Positions 32,682-43,260 of a stretch of 64,000 bases of DNA are shown here, in pieces. The stretch comes from Astragalus membranaceus (lineage: Eukaryota > Streptophyta > Magnoliopsida > Fabales > Fabaceae): positions 124,001-188,000 of the forward strand of contig CM076849.1 of NCBI GenBank assembly GCA_039519185.1, written 5' to 3'. The position numbers and the translations under genes were made by a program. Within the stretch, counting starts at the first letter, position 1; every line of letters begins with the position of its first letter. A model generated the notes under the pieces. It did no database searches and was not told the origin of the DNA. It was given only the letters and a program-made list of their open reading frames with translations.

Positions 32682-35350
32682 TCACCCTATATTACTCCAA
32701 CATCGCCTTTTTCATTTTTTTAGCGCCAAATCCCCACCCCTCCCCCTACCCCCTACCCCCCCCTCCCCCCTCCCCCCCCACCCACTATCCCCCCTACCCC
32801 CGTCTTTTTTTTTTCTTTTTTTTTAAATACATAAAATTTTAGAAAAAAAATTTTACTATAAATATATTACGTTCGTTCCTCGATAATCGAATAGGTGAAA
32901 AATGAAAATAAATTTCGTGATATATTATGTAAAGTTTGTTCCTCAGTAACCTGTTTGGTGAAAAGAAAATCATAACAAAATCAGTAAAGTACAATGCTAG
33001 GTAGTATGTTTTGGGATACTACAAAATTTCGTGACAAATCAGCAACTTGTTTGGTGAAAAAAATCATAACGAAATCAGTAAAGTACAATGCTAAGTAGTA
33101 TGTTTTGGGATGCTTCAGTATTCACAATAGTGTGTGTTTTTTTGCTTTTGTGTTCCCAAAAAATCCAACTATTCAAATATACAAAATTTGTACCTCTAAC
33201 CAGTTTAGTGGGAAAAAATATAATTTCGTTACAAAATACATAAAGTGTGATGCTAATCAGCGTGTTTTGAGACACTTCGGTGTTCGAAAAAAAAATTAAC
33301 CGGTCGAATACTCAAAATATCTTTTGCCAATTTGAGCGCCAAAAACACCCCGCCTCCCCTTTTACCCTATATATTAATACACTATCTACTTTACACCATT
33401 TGAGCGCCAAAAACACCCCCTCCCTCCTTCGCGGGCAGGGCATAAATTTTGCGCCCGCGTTCTGTTAACGGGCCGGGCCGGGCCGCCCAATTTTTCGCGG
33501 GCATAACGCCTAACGGGCCGGGCCGGGCTGGAAAAATATACTTAAAAGTACGAAGATGAAATGTCAGAAACGTTAAATGACAAATCCGACTGGTGTTGTG
33601 TGATTGAAGGCGGAGGTTTACAAAGTAACTTTCGTACGATTCTTATCATACCAAATATACTTAAATGTACGAAGACGAAATGTGAGAAACGTTATATGAC
33701 AAGCTCGACTGGTGTTGTGTGATTCAGCCCTGAGGTTAACAAAGTAACTTTCGTACGATTCTTATTGTACCAAATACACTAAAAAGTACGAAGCCGAAAT
33801 GTCAGAAACGTTAAATGAGAAGCCCGAGTGGTGTTGTGTAATTCAGACCCGAGGTTAACAAAGTAACTTTCGTATGATTATTATCGTACCGAATAGTAGC
33901 GCTGTTTTCGTAAGGATAATAGTTAAAAGTATGAAAACAAAAATGTCAGAAACATTAAATGACAAGCCCGACTGATGTTGTGTGATTCAGTCCTGAGGTA
34001 ACAAAGTAACTTTCGTACGATTCTTATCATACCAAATAGTAGCGTTGTTTTATTCAGGATAATCCTTAAAACTACTTAAGAGTACCAAAATTATTGAGGT
34101 TAACAAAGTAAGTTTCGTACAATTCTGATTGTACCAAATACCACCTTGACTTTAAGGTCATTCACTGTGTACTGTCAGAGAGTTAGCCAATTTTGACTTC
34201 CGAAAATACCTCTTTCGAGGTGATTTCGGAAAGTTGCGTGTTTTGAGACACTTCGGTGTTCGAAAAAAATTAACCGGTCAAATACTCAAAATATCATTTT
34301 GTGCCAATTCTTCTTCCTCCTTTCTTATTCTATGTTGTAACACCAATAATACACAGCCATTTTTTGGTGAATTCACTTAGCCGTGTCATTGTTACCACCC
34401 GCCCAATTTTTTGCGGGCATAACGCCTAACGGGCCGGGCCGAGCTGGAAAAATATACTTAAAAGTACGAAGATGAAATGTCAGAAACGTTAAATGACAAA
34501 TCCGACTGGTGTTGTGTGATTGAAGGCGGAGGTTTACAAAGTAACTTTCGTATGATTCTTATCATACCAAATATACTTAAATGTACGAAGACGAAATGTG
34601 AGAAACGTTATATGACAAGCTCGACTGGTGTTGTGTGATTCAGCCCTGAGGTTAACAAAGTAACTTTCGTACGATTCTTATTGTACCAAATACACTAAAA
34701 AGTACGAACCCGAAATGTCAGAAACGTTAAATGACAAGCCCGAGTGGTGTTGTGTAATTCAGACCCGAGGTTAACAAAGTAACATTCGTATGATTATTAT
34801 CGTACCAAATAGTAGCCCTGTTTTCGTAAGGATAATAGTTAAAAGTATGAAAACGAAAATGTCAGAAACATTAAATGACAAGCCCGACTGGTGTTGTGTG
34901 ATTCAGGCCTGAGGTAACAAAATAACTTTCGTACGATTCTTATCATACCAAATAGTAGCGTTGTTTTATTCAGGATAATCCTTAAAACTACTTAGGAGTA
35001 CCAAAATTATTGAGGTTAACAATGTAAGTTTCGTACAATTCTTATTGTACCAAATACCACCTTGACTTTAAGGTCATTCACTGTGTACTGTCGGAGAGTT
35101 AGCCAATTTTGACTTCCGAAAATACCTCTTTCGAGGTGATTTCGGAAAGTTGCGTGTTTTGAGACACTTCGGTGTTCGAAAAAAAATTAACCGGTCAAAT
35201 ACTCAAAATATCATTTTGTGTCAATTCTTCTTCCTCCTTTCTTATTCTATGTTGTAACACCAATAATACACAGTCATTTTTTGGTGAATTCACTTAGCCG
35301 CGTCATTGTTACCACCCGTGCATAGCACGGGTGTGTCTCCATGTCCTAGT
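32682..35350 (+). mobile_element. Helitron inside the CACTA
   Basis: The 3' end has the hairpin CCCGTGCATAGCACGGG followed 14 bp later by CTAGT and a host T, the classical Helitron terminus. The 5' end is inferred at A/TCACCCTATATTACTCC (32681/32682). The element has no Rep/helicase frame. It contains a C-rich stretch (32730-32810), a 917-bp tandem duplication and GGGCCGGGCCGGG-type GC-rich words. The same 3' hairpin closes the Helitron at 40628. Confidence 0.7.
33484..35315 (+). repeat. 917-bp tandem duplication with inner sub-repeats (two copies)
   Basis: 33484-34400 and 34401-35315 are nearly identical. Each copy is itself built from about four degenerate units of about 120 bp containing GTACGAA..GAAATGTCAGAAACGTTA, then CTGGTGTTGTGTGATT, then AACAAAGTAACTTTCGTACG. 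This higher-order structure is common in Helitrons. Confidence 0.9.
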
Positions 35351-35717
35351 TAATTATTTAATACTTTTCCCCCTAAGTATGATAGTTTCTGATGTTTAGA
35401 GAATAGGCGATCTTCTGAAAACAATTACAGAGCCAGGTAAGTACTTCATTTTTCAATGTCTATCTTTAATTTTTGAATGTAAAAAAGTTCTTTCTACTAT
35501 TGAATATGTTTTTTTCTTAAGTAAGTTATTATTAACAAATGTCTACTTTTTTACATTTTTAATTGTTACATGCAGTAATGTTTCTTTCTGATGTAATGTA
35601 GTAGTAGGTTTGTTGTGTAACAACTTCTTGCCTACTTTTGGGTTTATTTGAAAAATCAATGAAACCATATGCTTCCCAAATATTTCAGCCTTTATTTATG
35701 ATCCTGTTTAGTCAGAT

Positions 35718-35719
<2 letters not shown>

Positions 35720-35777
<58 letters not shown>
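35720..35777. repeat. (AT)n microsatellite
   Basis: About 28 AT units inside the CACTA, between the Helitron and the transporter fragment. Confidence 0.95.
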
Positions 35778-35779
<2 letters not shown>

Positions 35780-35898
35780 TGTGGTACACTACTGTTAAAA
35801 TATTAAGCATAAAACCATAGATTCTCTATTGAAGTTTTGCAAGCATTGACTAGGACCTCTAGAAACAATATAACATGTTTTCATTTGCTGTTTCTCAG

Positions 35899-36240
35899 AA
35901 TTACATTGCTTTTGGGCCCTCCAAGTTCTGGTGAAGCCACACTCCTATTGGCCTTGGCTGGAAAACTTGATCCAAAATTGAAGGTTAGAACTTAGAACAT
36001 TAAAGAAAAGATACACACATATGTTTTCATGTTTTAGCTCTAGTTTCAATTTTGGATTTGTAGCTAATTAAGATAGTGTGGCTTCTTAATCAGTTCAATG
36101 GAAAGGTGACTTATAATGGACATGGGATGAATGAGTTTGTGCCTCAGTGAACAGCCGTTCACTGCTTATGTGGATCAAAATGGTCTTCACATTGGAGAAA
36201 TGATTGTTAAAGAAACCTCGGCCTTTTCGAGTCCAAGGAG
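35899..36240 (+). pseudogene. ABCG (PDR-type) transporter fragment captured by the CACTA
   Basis: Exon 35899-35983 encodes TLLLGPPSSGEATLLLALAG, the Walker A region of full-size ABCG transporters, with the catalytic Lys of the GKT motif changed to Glu. An intron follows, then a second exon from 36094 (NGKVTYNGHGMNEFVPQ). A frame change follows, and YVDQNGLHIGEM is in another frame. The intron and intact acceptor sites show that genomic DNA, not cDNA, was captured. Living relatives export hormones and defence compounds at the plasma membrane; this fragment cannot. Confidence 0.8.
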
Positions 36241-36843
36241 TTGGACCTCGTTATGGTTTGTCTGCTGCATTAATTTTTGTATGTATTCATTATTGATCAA
36301 AAGAATCAAAACACAAGATGCACGGTGCATTACGGAGCTATAGAGGCTCATTTTCTTTTGTAGACAGGATGTCAATGCCTCCTTTTTCTAACCTTTTGAT
36401 TAAGAGTACTGCTCCTATGGGAAATGTGTTTCCTCATACTTTAATGTATACATTTCAGTCTTATCATGAATTAATTGTGTGCTCAAATTGCACGATCTTG
36501 AGTGTTAGGAGTTAAGTTCTTTTGGTGTGAAATTGTGTGGTTTATGTTGTAATTATGTGGTAATATTAACTCTGCAGTTTGGTATCCTAATTAATTATAA
36601 ATGGTCGGGTTGGTGGTCCTTTTAATGCAGGGAGAACTACCAAAAAACGAATTTTTTTATTTACAAAATACACTTTTAAAGTCGGACGCTAATTTTATCC
36701 GACTTAAAAACGAACTTTTAAAGTCGGACCAATATCCGACTTGAAATCCCTAAACTTACTAAGTCGCTCTAATAGAAGTCGGACTCCCACCCGACTTTAA
36801 AAGTCTAAATTGTCCGACTTTGAATCCCTTTTCTGCACTAGTG

Positions 36844-37938
36844 AGCTCTATTTTATTGAGGGGTATGACACTCCCAATTCCACACAGAATCTGGGAAGCC
36901 ATTAGCATGGATTTCGTGGAGGGATTACCCTCTTCTCATGGTAAACAAGTCATCCTTGTGGTGGTGGATCGCCTCAGTAAGTATTCCCATTTCTTGAGCC
37001 TTTCCCATCCATACACTGCTCTAGATGTTGCGACATTGTTCATGGATTCAATTTTTAAATTACATGGGATGCCAACTTCAATTACTAGTGATAGAGACCC
37101 TATCTTCCTTAGTGAAGTCTGGAAGGAATTCTTTTCTCTTCAAGGAGTTGCTCTAAACAAATCTACAGCTTATCACCCTCAAAGTGATGGACAAACGGAG
37201 ATTGTTAATAAAGCCTTAGAAACTTATCTTAGGTGTATGTGCTCAGAGAAACCTACTGATTGGTCTAAGTGGTTACCTCTAGCTGAGTGGTGGTATAACA
37301 CCAATTTCCATTCTTCTATTCAAACAATCCCTTATGAGATTGTTTATGGCCAGTCCCCTCCCTTACATCTACCTTACTTGCCTGGTGAATCCAAGTCTGC
37401 CACTGTGGATAGATCCCTCACTGCACGAGAAGAAGCCATTAAATTACTAAAGTTCCATTTGCAAAGGGCCCAGAACCGTATGTCTCGGCAAAGTAACAAG
37501 AGAAGAAGTGACAGAAACTTCAACATTGGTGACTATGTCTTGTTGAAACTGCAACCATATAGGCAGTACTCCCTGAGAAACCAGTCTTACCACAAGCTGC
37601 TGCCCAAGTATTATGGTCCTTATCGTGTGACTGATCGCATTGGCAAGGTTGCTTATCAGCTAGATCTACCATCCACCACTGGAATCCACAATGTTTTCCA
37701 TGTTTCACAACTGAAAATTTGCCACTCACCTGCTGTAGTTGTTATCCAGCACCCACCTGCAGTGCCTGTTGTTCCTATCCGTGGAGTACCCGAAGCTATT
37801 CTGGAGCGTAAAATGGTTAAGTGTGGTAATATAGCTGCAACCAAGGTCCTTATCAAATGGAAAGGATTTCCCCCTGAAGCTGCCACGTGGGAATTCTACT
37901 ATGATTTACTGAAAGAATTTCCAGACTTCCACTATTGA
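36844..37938 (+). pseudogene. Chromovirus integrase and chromodomain
   Basis: The frame has the integrase core with D (ISMDFVEG), D (ITSDRDPIF) and E (SDGQTEIVNKA), then GPYRVTDRIGKVAYQLDLP, then a C-terminal chromodomain (VLIKWKGFPPEAATWE). The zinc-binding part that should precede it is truncated: sequence jumps from RVKA before the CACTA to an MTLPIPHRIW region after it. The frame ends 30 bp before the 3' LTR. The chromodomain assigns the element to the chromoviruses. Confidence 0.85.
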
Positions 37939-37968
37939 GGACAAGAGTGTTCTCTAAGGAAGGGGTAT

Positions 37969-38352
37969 TGTGACAGTACATTTAGTCACTGAATTATTAC
38001 TTTACCATTTACCTTGTTTTTACCTAAGTGTACTAGATGATAGTACCATCAGCTGCTATTTCATTTTACCATTTTAGTCTCATTGTACTACACACTGTAC
38101 TACACCATTCTAGAAGGTGTACTACACCAAATAGGATCCAATGATTGTACTATTAATTACTACTCACTATTATCAATGAAAGGTACCAATCATTATCAGT
38201 CATTACTCTCCCTAAATTCTATCTGGTATCAGCACTTAATCACTCATATTTCGAGCACCATTCTTCCCCATTGGAGCTCCTAATGTGAGGTAGTCACGGG
38301 TTGTTCACGGAGCTCCCTCCCTTTCAATCCAAACTGATATCAATTGGTGACA
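37969..38352 (+). repeat. 3' LTR of the chromovirus
   Basis: 384 bp, starts TGTGACAGTACA right after the polypurine tract and ends GGTGACA. Confidence 0.92.
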
Positions 38353-38493
38353 AAATATGACTTCCAGAAATACGTCCTTTGAGGTGTTGCCGGACGTTTC
38401 ATAAAAAAAGATTTCCGGAATCATCCTCAAACGAGGTGTTTCCGGATTATTTTTTTAAATTCGTTCTTAATTTTTTTTTTGTATTTTTTTCAG

Positions 38494-39121
38494 TGGCGAG
38501 CAGTTTAGGACGTTTTGAGCGAGGAGAGTCATCACAGCGAGCAGGCAGAGATACAAATCACACTCCTGCTCCTAGTAGCTACACCAGGAGGATTAGGTTG
38601 ATCAGCTGGATGCCTTACGACCCACAGACGTCGTATGGAGGCCATGGGAAGACCACAGGCAGCACTTGCGATTTCATTCGATCCATAGCGCTTTTCAGAT
38701 GTCATCTGCTATGGGATGGTATCACTGTGCATTATGTCAGACAAGGTCTTATGGAAGTTTGGATACCGCCAGACCATCCCTGTTGAGCCCCTTACCGTTG
38801 GTGTGTCGCGTCCATCTTCTAGGGTTATTATGGAGAGATGGTGTTCTACCAGAGCCCGGTCACGCATTTGGTCAGATCTGCTAGACAGGCCAGACATTTG
38901 GGGGAGTGCGATGAGAGCTACCTCCCATGGTACTTACAGGTGTCGATTTCCCGCCTCACTGCGCCTCCGGAGGAAGCACCTATACCCGATGATGTTCCAG
39001 ATGAGGATATTGGTCCACTGACTATAGAGGATAGACTCGAGTCTATAGCTGCACGTATCCGGCAGGTCTTGTCATTCGAGGGCATCCACGTGCTGCATAT
39101 GAGCTTCTCTCGAGTGCTTTA
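38494..39121 (+). pseudogene. Plant mobile domain (PMD) protein fragment in the MULE
   Basis: Three frames together resemble the C-terminal half of PMD proteins found in plant transposons and in MAIN-like genes. The pieces are 38494-38784, with IRSIALFRCHLLWDGITVHYV, then 38716-38850 with LWKFGYRQTIP, then 38838-39121 with YLPWYLQVS and PLTIEDRLESIAARI. At least two frameshifts and a stop break it. PMD domains are commonly carried by MULEs; the role in transposition is not settled. The N-terminal half is absent. Confidence 0.6.
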
Positions 39122-39635
39122 GCTGATTGTGTATTTGACCGCTAGATGTATTTTTTGTATTTTATTATGGTATTTGTACTCGTATTTTATCGAATATGAT
39201 ATATTATAATTCTCGTATTTGTACTCGTATTCGTTCTCGTATTTTATGGTCCTCGTAATTTATCGTTCTCGTAGTTTAGCGTAATTAATCGTATTTATGT
39301 TATTTTAAAAGAAAATAAATAAAATAAAAAAAACACAACATTCCGGAATTACCTCAAAAGAGGATAATTCCGGAAACCAATTTTTAAAACTTTTCGGAAA
39401 CACCTCAAAGGACGTATTTCCCGAAGTCAAAAATGACTTCCGGAAATACCTCTGTTGAGGTGATTCCGAAAAAGTATAAAAAAATTGGTTTCCGGAATTA
39501 TCTTCTTTTGAGGTAATTCTGGAAAGTTAAAAAAAGCAATTTTCTTTTAAATTTTGAGAGGTATTTTGGGGACTAAAGGGGTTATGGGGGGTATAAGGGA
39601 GAAGAGGGGGCGATAAAAAAAAAACCTAAAAACAA

Positions 39636-40020
39636 ATATGTCCCTCAAATAGTTGTCAACTTATCTTTTCAATGTAATTCTAATTACTTTTTTGACCGGT
39701 ACCGAGAATCACATGGTTGCAAGGTCCATGAAATGACATTCCCTTTATTTGTAAATTAGCCCTTCTGATAACTAGTTAGAGTTGACATTGAATGGATCAC
39801 AAAAGAGGGTGTATTTGATAAATGAATGATTCAATCCCCTCTCTCTGACATAGATTCTTCATTGAAAGGGATTCCAAATCTTCTGTCAGATGGAGCATGT
39901 ACAAGAGCTAGACCTAAAGAGAACATGAAGTGGCGGCTTCCACCTTGAGGGATCAATGTGGGAAGAGTGTAATGTTTTGGTGACTTTGCCCATTTTCATT
40001 GAAATATTGCATTGTTGACA
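39636..40020. other. No recognisable gene
   Basis: Unique-looking sequence between the MULE and the copia LTR, with no long frame. A few motifs (AAGTGGCGGCTTCCACCTTGAG) could come from an older retroelement, but I cannot assign them. Confidence 0.35.
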
Positions 40021-40937
40021 TGTTGGAACACTTGCAGACACACTGACGAACACGAACAAAATAGGCTGAGTCGCGGACTAGGTCGCTCTCTTTAAGACGT
40101 TTCGCGGCTCTGCCCAAAGTGTGCAAGCAGTCTCTCCTAGCCCCGTCGTCCCCAGGATAAAACAGCCTTCTCAAAAATAATGATTCTCCCTGCACCTAGA
40201 AGAACCACCAAACTCACACCCTCTTCTCTTTTATTTAACTGATCGGTATCTATCTTTATTTTTCACGTCAAAAGACCACCACTATGCCTCTTTGCACTCT
40301 CCATATATATAAATGTATATAGGCTTATATATGTAAAGACATTAAAAAAAATATATATCCGTTGAGCTATTAAAAATTGGTAACGTAAAACCTTTGTTAC
40401 TTTCAAAACCAACGGAAATATTATCAAATGAAAAAAAAACGTAAGGATAATTATATCGTATAAATACAAAACGGTAACAATACATATTATTCTTTCAAAA
40501 TAAAAGTAACGTCAAACTAAATTTTTCTGTTATCAAATCGTGGAATGACTTTATCACTATTGAAAGCATTCATTATTGGGTTGCTTGCCATATCAGTATT
40601 CAATTGAAACTATTAATCTCTATTTCAACTAGTTTTAGTTCCCGTGCTATGCACGGGGCATATAAAGGTATAACATATTAATATTTGTAGTATGTAAATG
40701 AATATAGGTAGTATATAGTAAATTATATGTAAATTCATGATTTTTGTGTGCTGTTTCTGAATGGAAAATTCTTCAACCTCCAACTGTTGAGATATGGTAG
40801 CATAAAATGATATTAAACGTGTATCTATATATTTTTAGATGTTTTTTTATAATAAGTATTGTGTGATTATTTTTTGAGATGTCTTTTTCTTAAATTACAA
40901 TCATACTTCCATATTTAGAATAAAATAAGAGCAAATA

Positions 40938-41200
40938 TGAGATTGACTCAGTTGGTATAAGGGTGTGGGTTAAACTCCGATAGTCAATGCGAGGACCTAC
41001 GTGTTGGGTGATCTGTAAGTATATCTGTAAGTCGTTAAAGAGCCCTGAGGACAACTCTAACCCCGGTGAGCATCTGGAGCCCTATTGTTTAACACGTGGA
41101 TGCATATCAATAATTTGGTTTGATTGTGCACCACTCCTATGTAATCCTCTCGAGTTGTATTAGATAGATTTTGGCAATCTTATCTCGAGACTCGATCACT
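40938..41200 (+). repeat. Possible SINE (tRNA-like head) inside the Helitron
   Basis: GACTCAGTTGGTATAAGGG resembles a tRNA A box and GGTTAAACTCC a B box with the usual spacing. The rest is AT-rich without a clear tail or target duplication. Low confidence. Confidence 0.35.
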
Positions 41201-41834
41201 TTACATATTTTCTTACTAAATAATTTATTTTACCAAACCCATTATTTCGGACCCTAAAATATCACAAAAAATTTAAACAAAAAAAATGCAAAAACGTCGA
41301 AGTTTGGTGTGAAGTACTGATTGAAGCCCTGGTACTCGCATATAATATAAACACTAAGTTAAGTTTACTTTTAACACCCGTTGATCTAAAGTGATGAAAA
41401 TAAAAGCTATATAAAAAAAATATGCTATTAGTAAATTAATACTACACTAATTTAAAAGGAAAAAAAGAAACATTATTTAAAAAAAGGATTAAACTATGAA
41501 CAGTTAAATTTTTTTCTGAACTTTAAAGTTCACCAAAACATACTGCTTAGCATCTCGATCACTTTACGTATTTTCTTACTAAATAAAGTTTTTTTACCAC
41601 AGTACTCGTATATAATATAAACACTAATTTAAGTTTATTTTTAATATAGTTGATCTCTTCACAAAAAAAAAAATACAATTGATCTAAAGTGATCAAAATA
41701 AAAGCCATAAAGAAAAAATATGCTATTAGTAAATTAATACTACACTAATTTAAAAGGAAAAAAAGAAACATTATTTAAAAAAGGGAACATTATTTAAGAA
41801 AGACATTAAAATAAAGAAACAAACAAAAAAACAA

Positions 41835-42280
41835 AAAAAATGCATTTGGCGCGGAACCGCAACTGCAAGACAACTGCAGAGCAGCTGGCGCATATCAAAT
41901 AGGATTTAAAAGGACAAAAGGAAAATTATTTAAGAAAGACATTAAAATAAAAAAACCAAAAAAAAACAAAAAAAAATGTATTTGGCGCGGAACCGCAACT
42001 GCAGGACAACTGCAGAGCGGCTGGCGCATATCAAATAGGTATAAGAAAGACATTAAAATAAAAAAACAAAAAAAAACAAAAAAATGCATTTGGCGCGGAA
42101 CCGCAACTGCAGGACAACTGCAAAGCGGCTGACGCATATCAAATAGGATTTAAAAAGACAAAAGGGAACATTATTTAAGAAAGACATTAAAATAAAAAAA
42201 CAAAAAAAAATGCATTTGGCACGGAACCGCAACTGCAGGACAACTGCAGAGCGGCTGGTGCATATCAAATAGGTATTTGT
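41835..42280. repeat. Four-unit tandem array in the Helitron
   Basis: Units near 41842, 41979, 42087 and 42212 share GGCGCGGAACCGCAACTGCA, then GACAACTGCAGAGCGGCTGG, then CGCATATCAAATAG and an A-rich link. A degraded unit at 42440-42480 precedes the 5' end. The apparent reading frames here are products of the repeat. Confidence 0.9.
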
Positions 42281-43149
42281 ATATCCAAAAAAAAATTGGG
42301 TTTTAAAAGACCTAAAATAATACTTATAATATGAAAAATTAAAAAGAAAAAAATGCCAAGTTTTGGATTATTAATATTTTATTATTATTATTATTATTAT
42401 TATTTTATTATTATTATTATTAAAAGGGGAGGGGGAAGTGGAGCGCGGGAGCGCGAATGCAGGGCAGAGCGGCTCCCGCATTAATAATAGGATTTTATGT
42501 TAGAAATCATGTCACTTAATGGTTTTTCAAAGAGCAAATTATATGGCTATAGAAACTGTTAAAGAATAGATTTCCACTCCAACGTCCTAAATAAATTCTT
42601 AATAAAAGTTTCAAGAATATTTATTTATTCTCTATTTAAAAAATCAACCAATAATCCCCCACTTGATTTTTTAATTATTTCATCGAGCAGTAAATCATTC
42701 TAATAAGATTGAGCATAAATATTGGTGTACGTATACTTGAACCAATACATAGTGATAATGCTTCCGATTCAACAAGAGTGACTCGTAGTCTTGAACTCTA
42801 TATCAGACAACATTACACACTCAATCTTTCAGGGGGTAGTCTATAAGCCCGTGCATTATGGCCCTACACGTTATCCCAGTATAGTGAACGCTCTAGCAAG
42901 TTTTGCCCAAAACTTCATAGGAAGCGGCCACACTTCCACATTCACATAGGTGAGCCTATCAAGAGTACTCATGTAGCTACGTACCCCACTCTATATAGAG
43001 TATAGAACTCATTAAGAAATTAATTCAACCTTCCAACACTACATGATATCATGCTCCACACTATGAATGAGACTGAAAATTATTTGTGCATGATTCTACA
43101 TCTTTTATAAGTTGTTATTACCACATTGAACTTATTTCTTGGGATCTTC

Positions 43150-43260
43150 AGTCTATTAGGTCGGGTTACCCTTATAAAAAACAAATTAATGGGCATCAGT
43201 CTCATTCCTCTTGCTAATCCTTTCGTCAAAGGATCAACCAAATTTTCTTCAAACATCATA
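43150..43260 (-). pseudogene. Copia pol C-terminal remnant
   Basis: On the minus strand, 43185-43245 reads NLVDPLTKGLARGMRLMPIN, a close match to the conserved end of copia RNase H. Nothing else of pol is recognisable. The stretches 42665-43140 and 43260-44820 hold no frame that I recognise and are probably copia 3' untranslated and deleted remnants. Confidence 0.7.

Larger units (their letters stand above)
30614..36843. mobile_element. Non-autonomous CACTA (En/Spm-type) transposon with captured host sequence
   Basis: Ends CACTAGTGGAAAATCAGG and, at the right in inverse, CACTAGTGCAGAAAAGGG. A 3-bp target duplication AGC lies on both sides (30611-30613 and 36844-36846). Subterminal repeats of AAAGTCGGA and its complement (30650-30780 and 36680-36830) are the typical transposase-binding arrays. 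No transposase frame is visible. The interior holds 5' UTR-like sequence (30800-31000), an ABCG transporter fragment and a Helitron. Confidence 0.92.
25309..38352 (+). mobile_element. Ty3/gypsy chromovirus, defective, carrying nested insertions
   Basis: LTRs at 25309-25780 and 37969-38352, target duplication AAATA (25304-25308 and 38353-38357), a tRNA-Met primer site after the left LTR and a polypurine tract (AAGGAAGGGG) before the right one. The order gag, protease, RT, RNase H, integrase, chromodomain is that of a chromovirus of about 5.2 kb once insertions are subtracted. The LTRs differ by only about four substitutions plus an 88-bp tandem duplication in the left one, so insertion is recent. 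Yet gag, RT and integrase are all broken, so this copy was probably mobilised in trans. Confidence 0.92.
25019..39626. mobile_element. MULE with plant-mobile-domain pseudogene, split by a 13-kb chromovirus
   Basis: An exact 9-bp target duplication TAAAAACAA flanks it (25010-25018 and 39627-39635). The inverted ends read GGCTTTTTTTTTTACCCC.. and GGTTTTTTTTTTATCGCCCC.. and stay similar for about 65 bp. Without the retrotransposon the element is about 1.56 kb. It has at least eight close inverted pairs of the motif TTCCGGAAAYACCTC/GAGGTxxTTCCGGAA. Confidence 0.85.
40628..42492 (-). mobile_element. Helitron (1.87 kb) in the copia LTR
   Basis: On the minus strand it starts TCCTATTATT and ends with hairpin CCCGTGCATAGCACGGG, then AACTAAA and ACTAGT. 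The paralogous LTR copy at 45365-45390 shows the uninterrupted site (TTTCAATTTTATG), which confirms both ends to within a base. There is no coding capacity. It contains a tandem array at 41835-42280, a duplicated segment (41395-41480 and 41690-41785), (TTA)n at 42370-42420, and a tRNA-like segment. Confidence 0.88.
40021..42654 (-). repeat. 3' LTR of the copia element, split by a Helitron
   Basis: 40021-40627 and 42493-42654 together match the right LTR. This copy has an extra 60-odd bp (40122-40175, GTGTGCAAGCAGTCTCTC..) missing from the right copy. Confidence 0.75.

Noticed and set aside
33470..33530. G-quadruplex from GGGCCGGGCCGGG runs
   Set aside because: Too few G runs in one strand to argue for it, and the word is part of the Helitron's duplicated unit.
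40938..41010. A real tRNA gene
   Set aside because: A and B boxes are approximate and no cloverleaf can be drawn; listed only as a possible SINE.
41895..42268. Two minus-strand frames with repeated QLRFRAKCIFF-like text
   Set aside because: They are readings of the Helitron tandem array, with the same unit in several frames.
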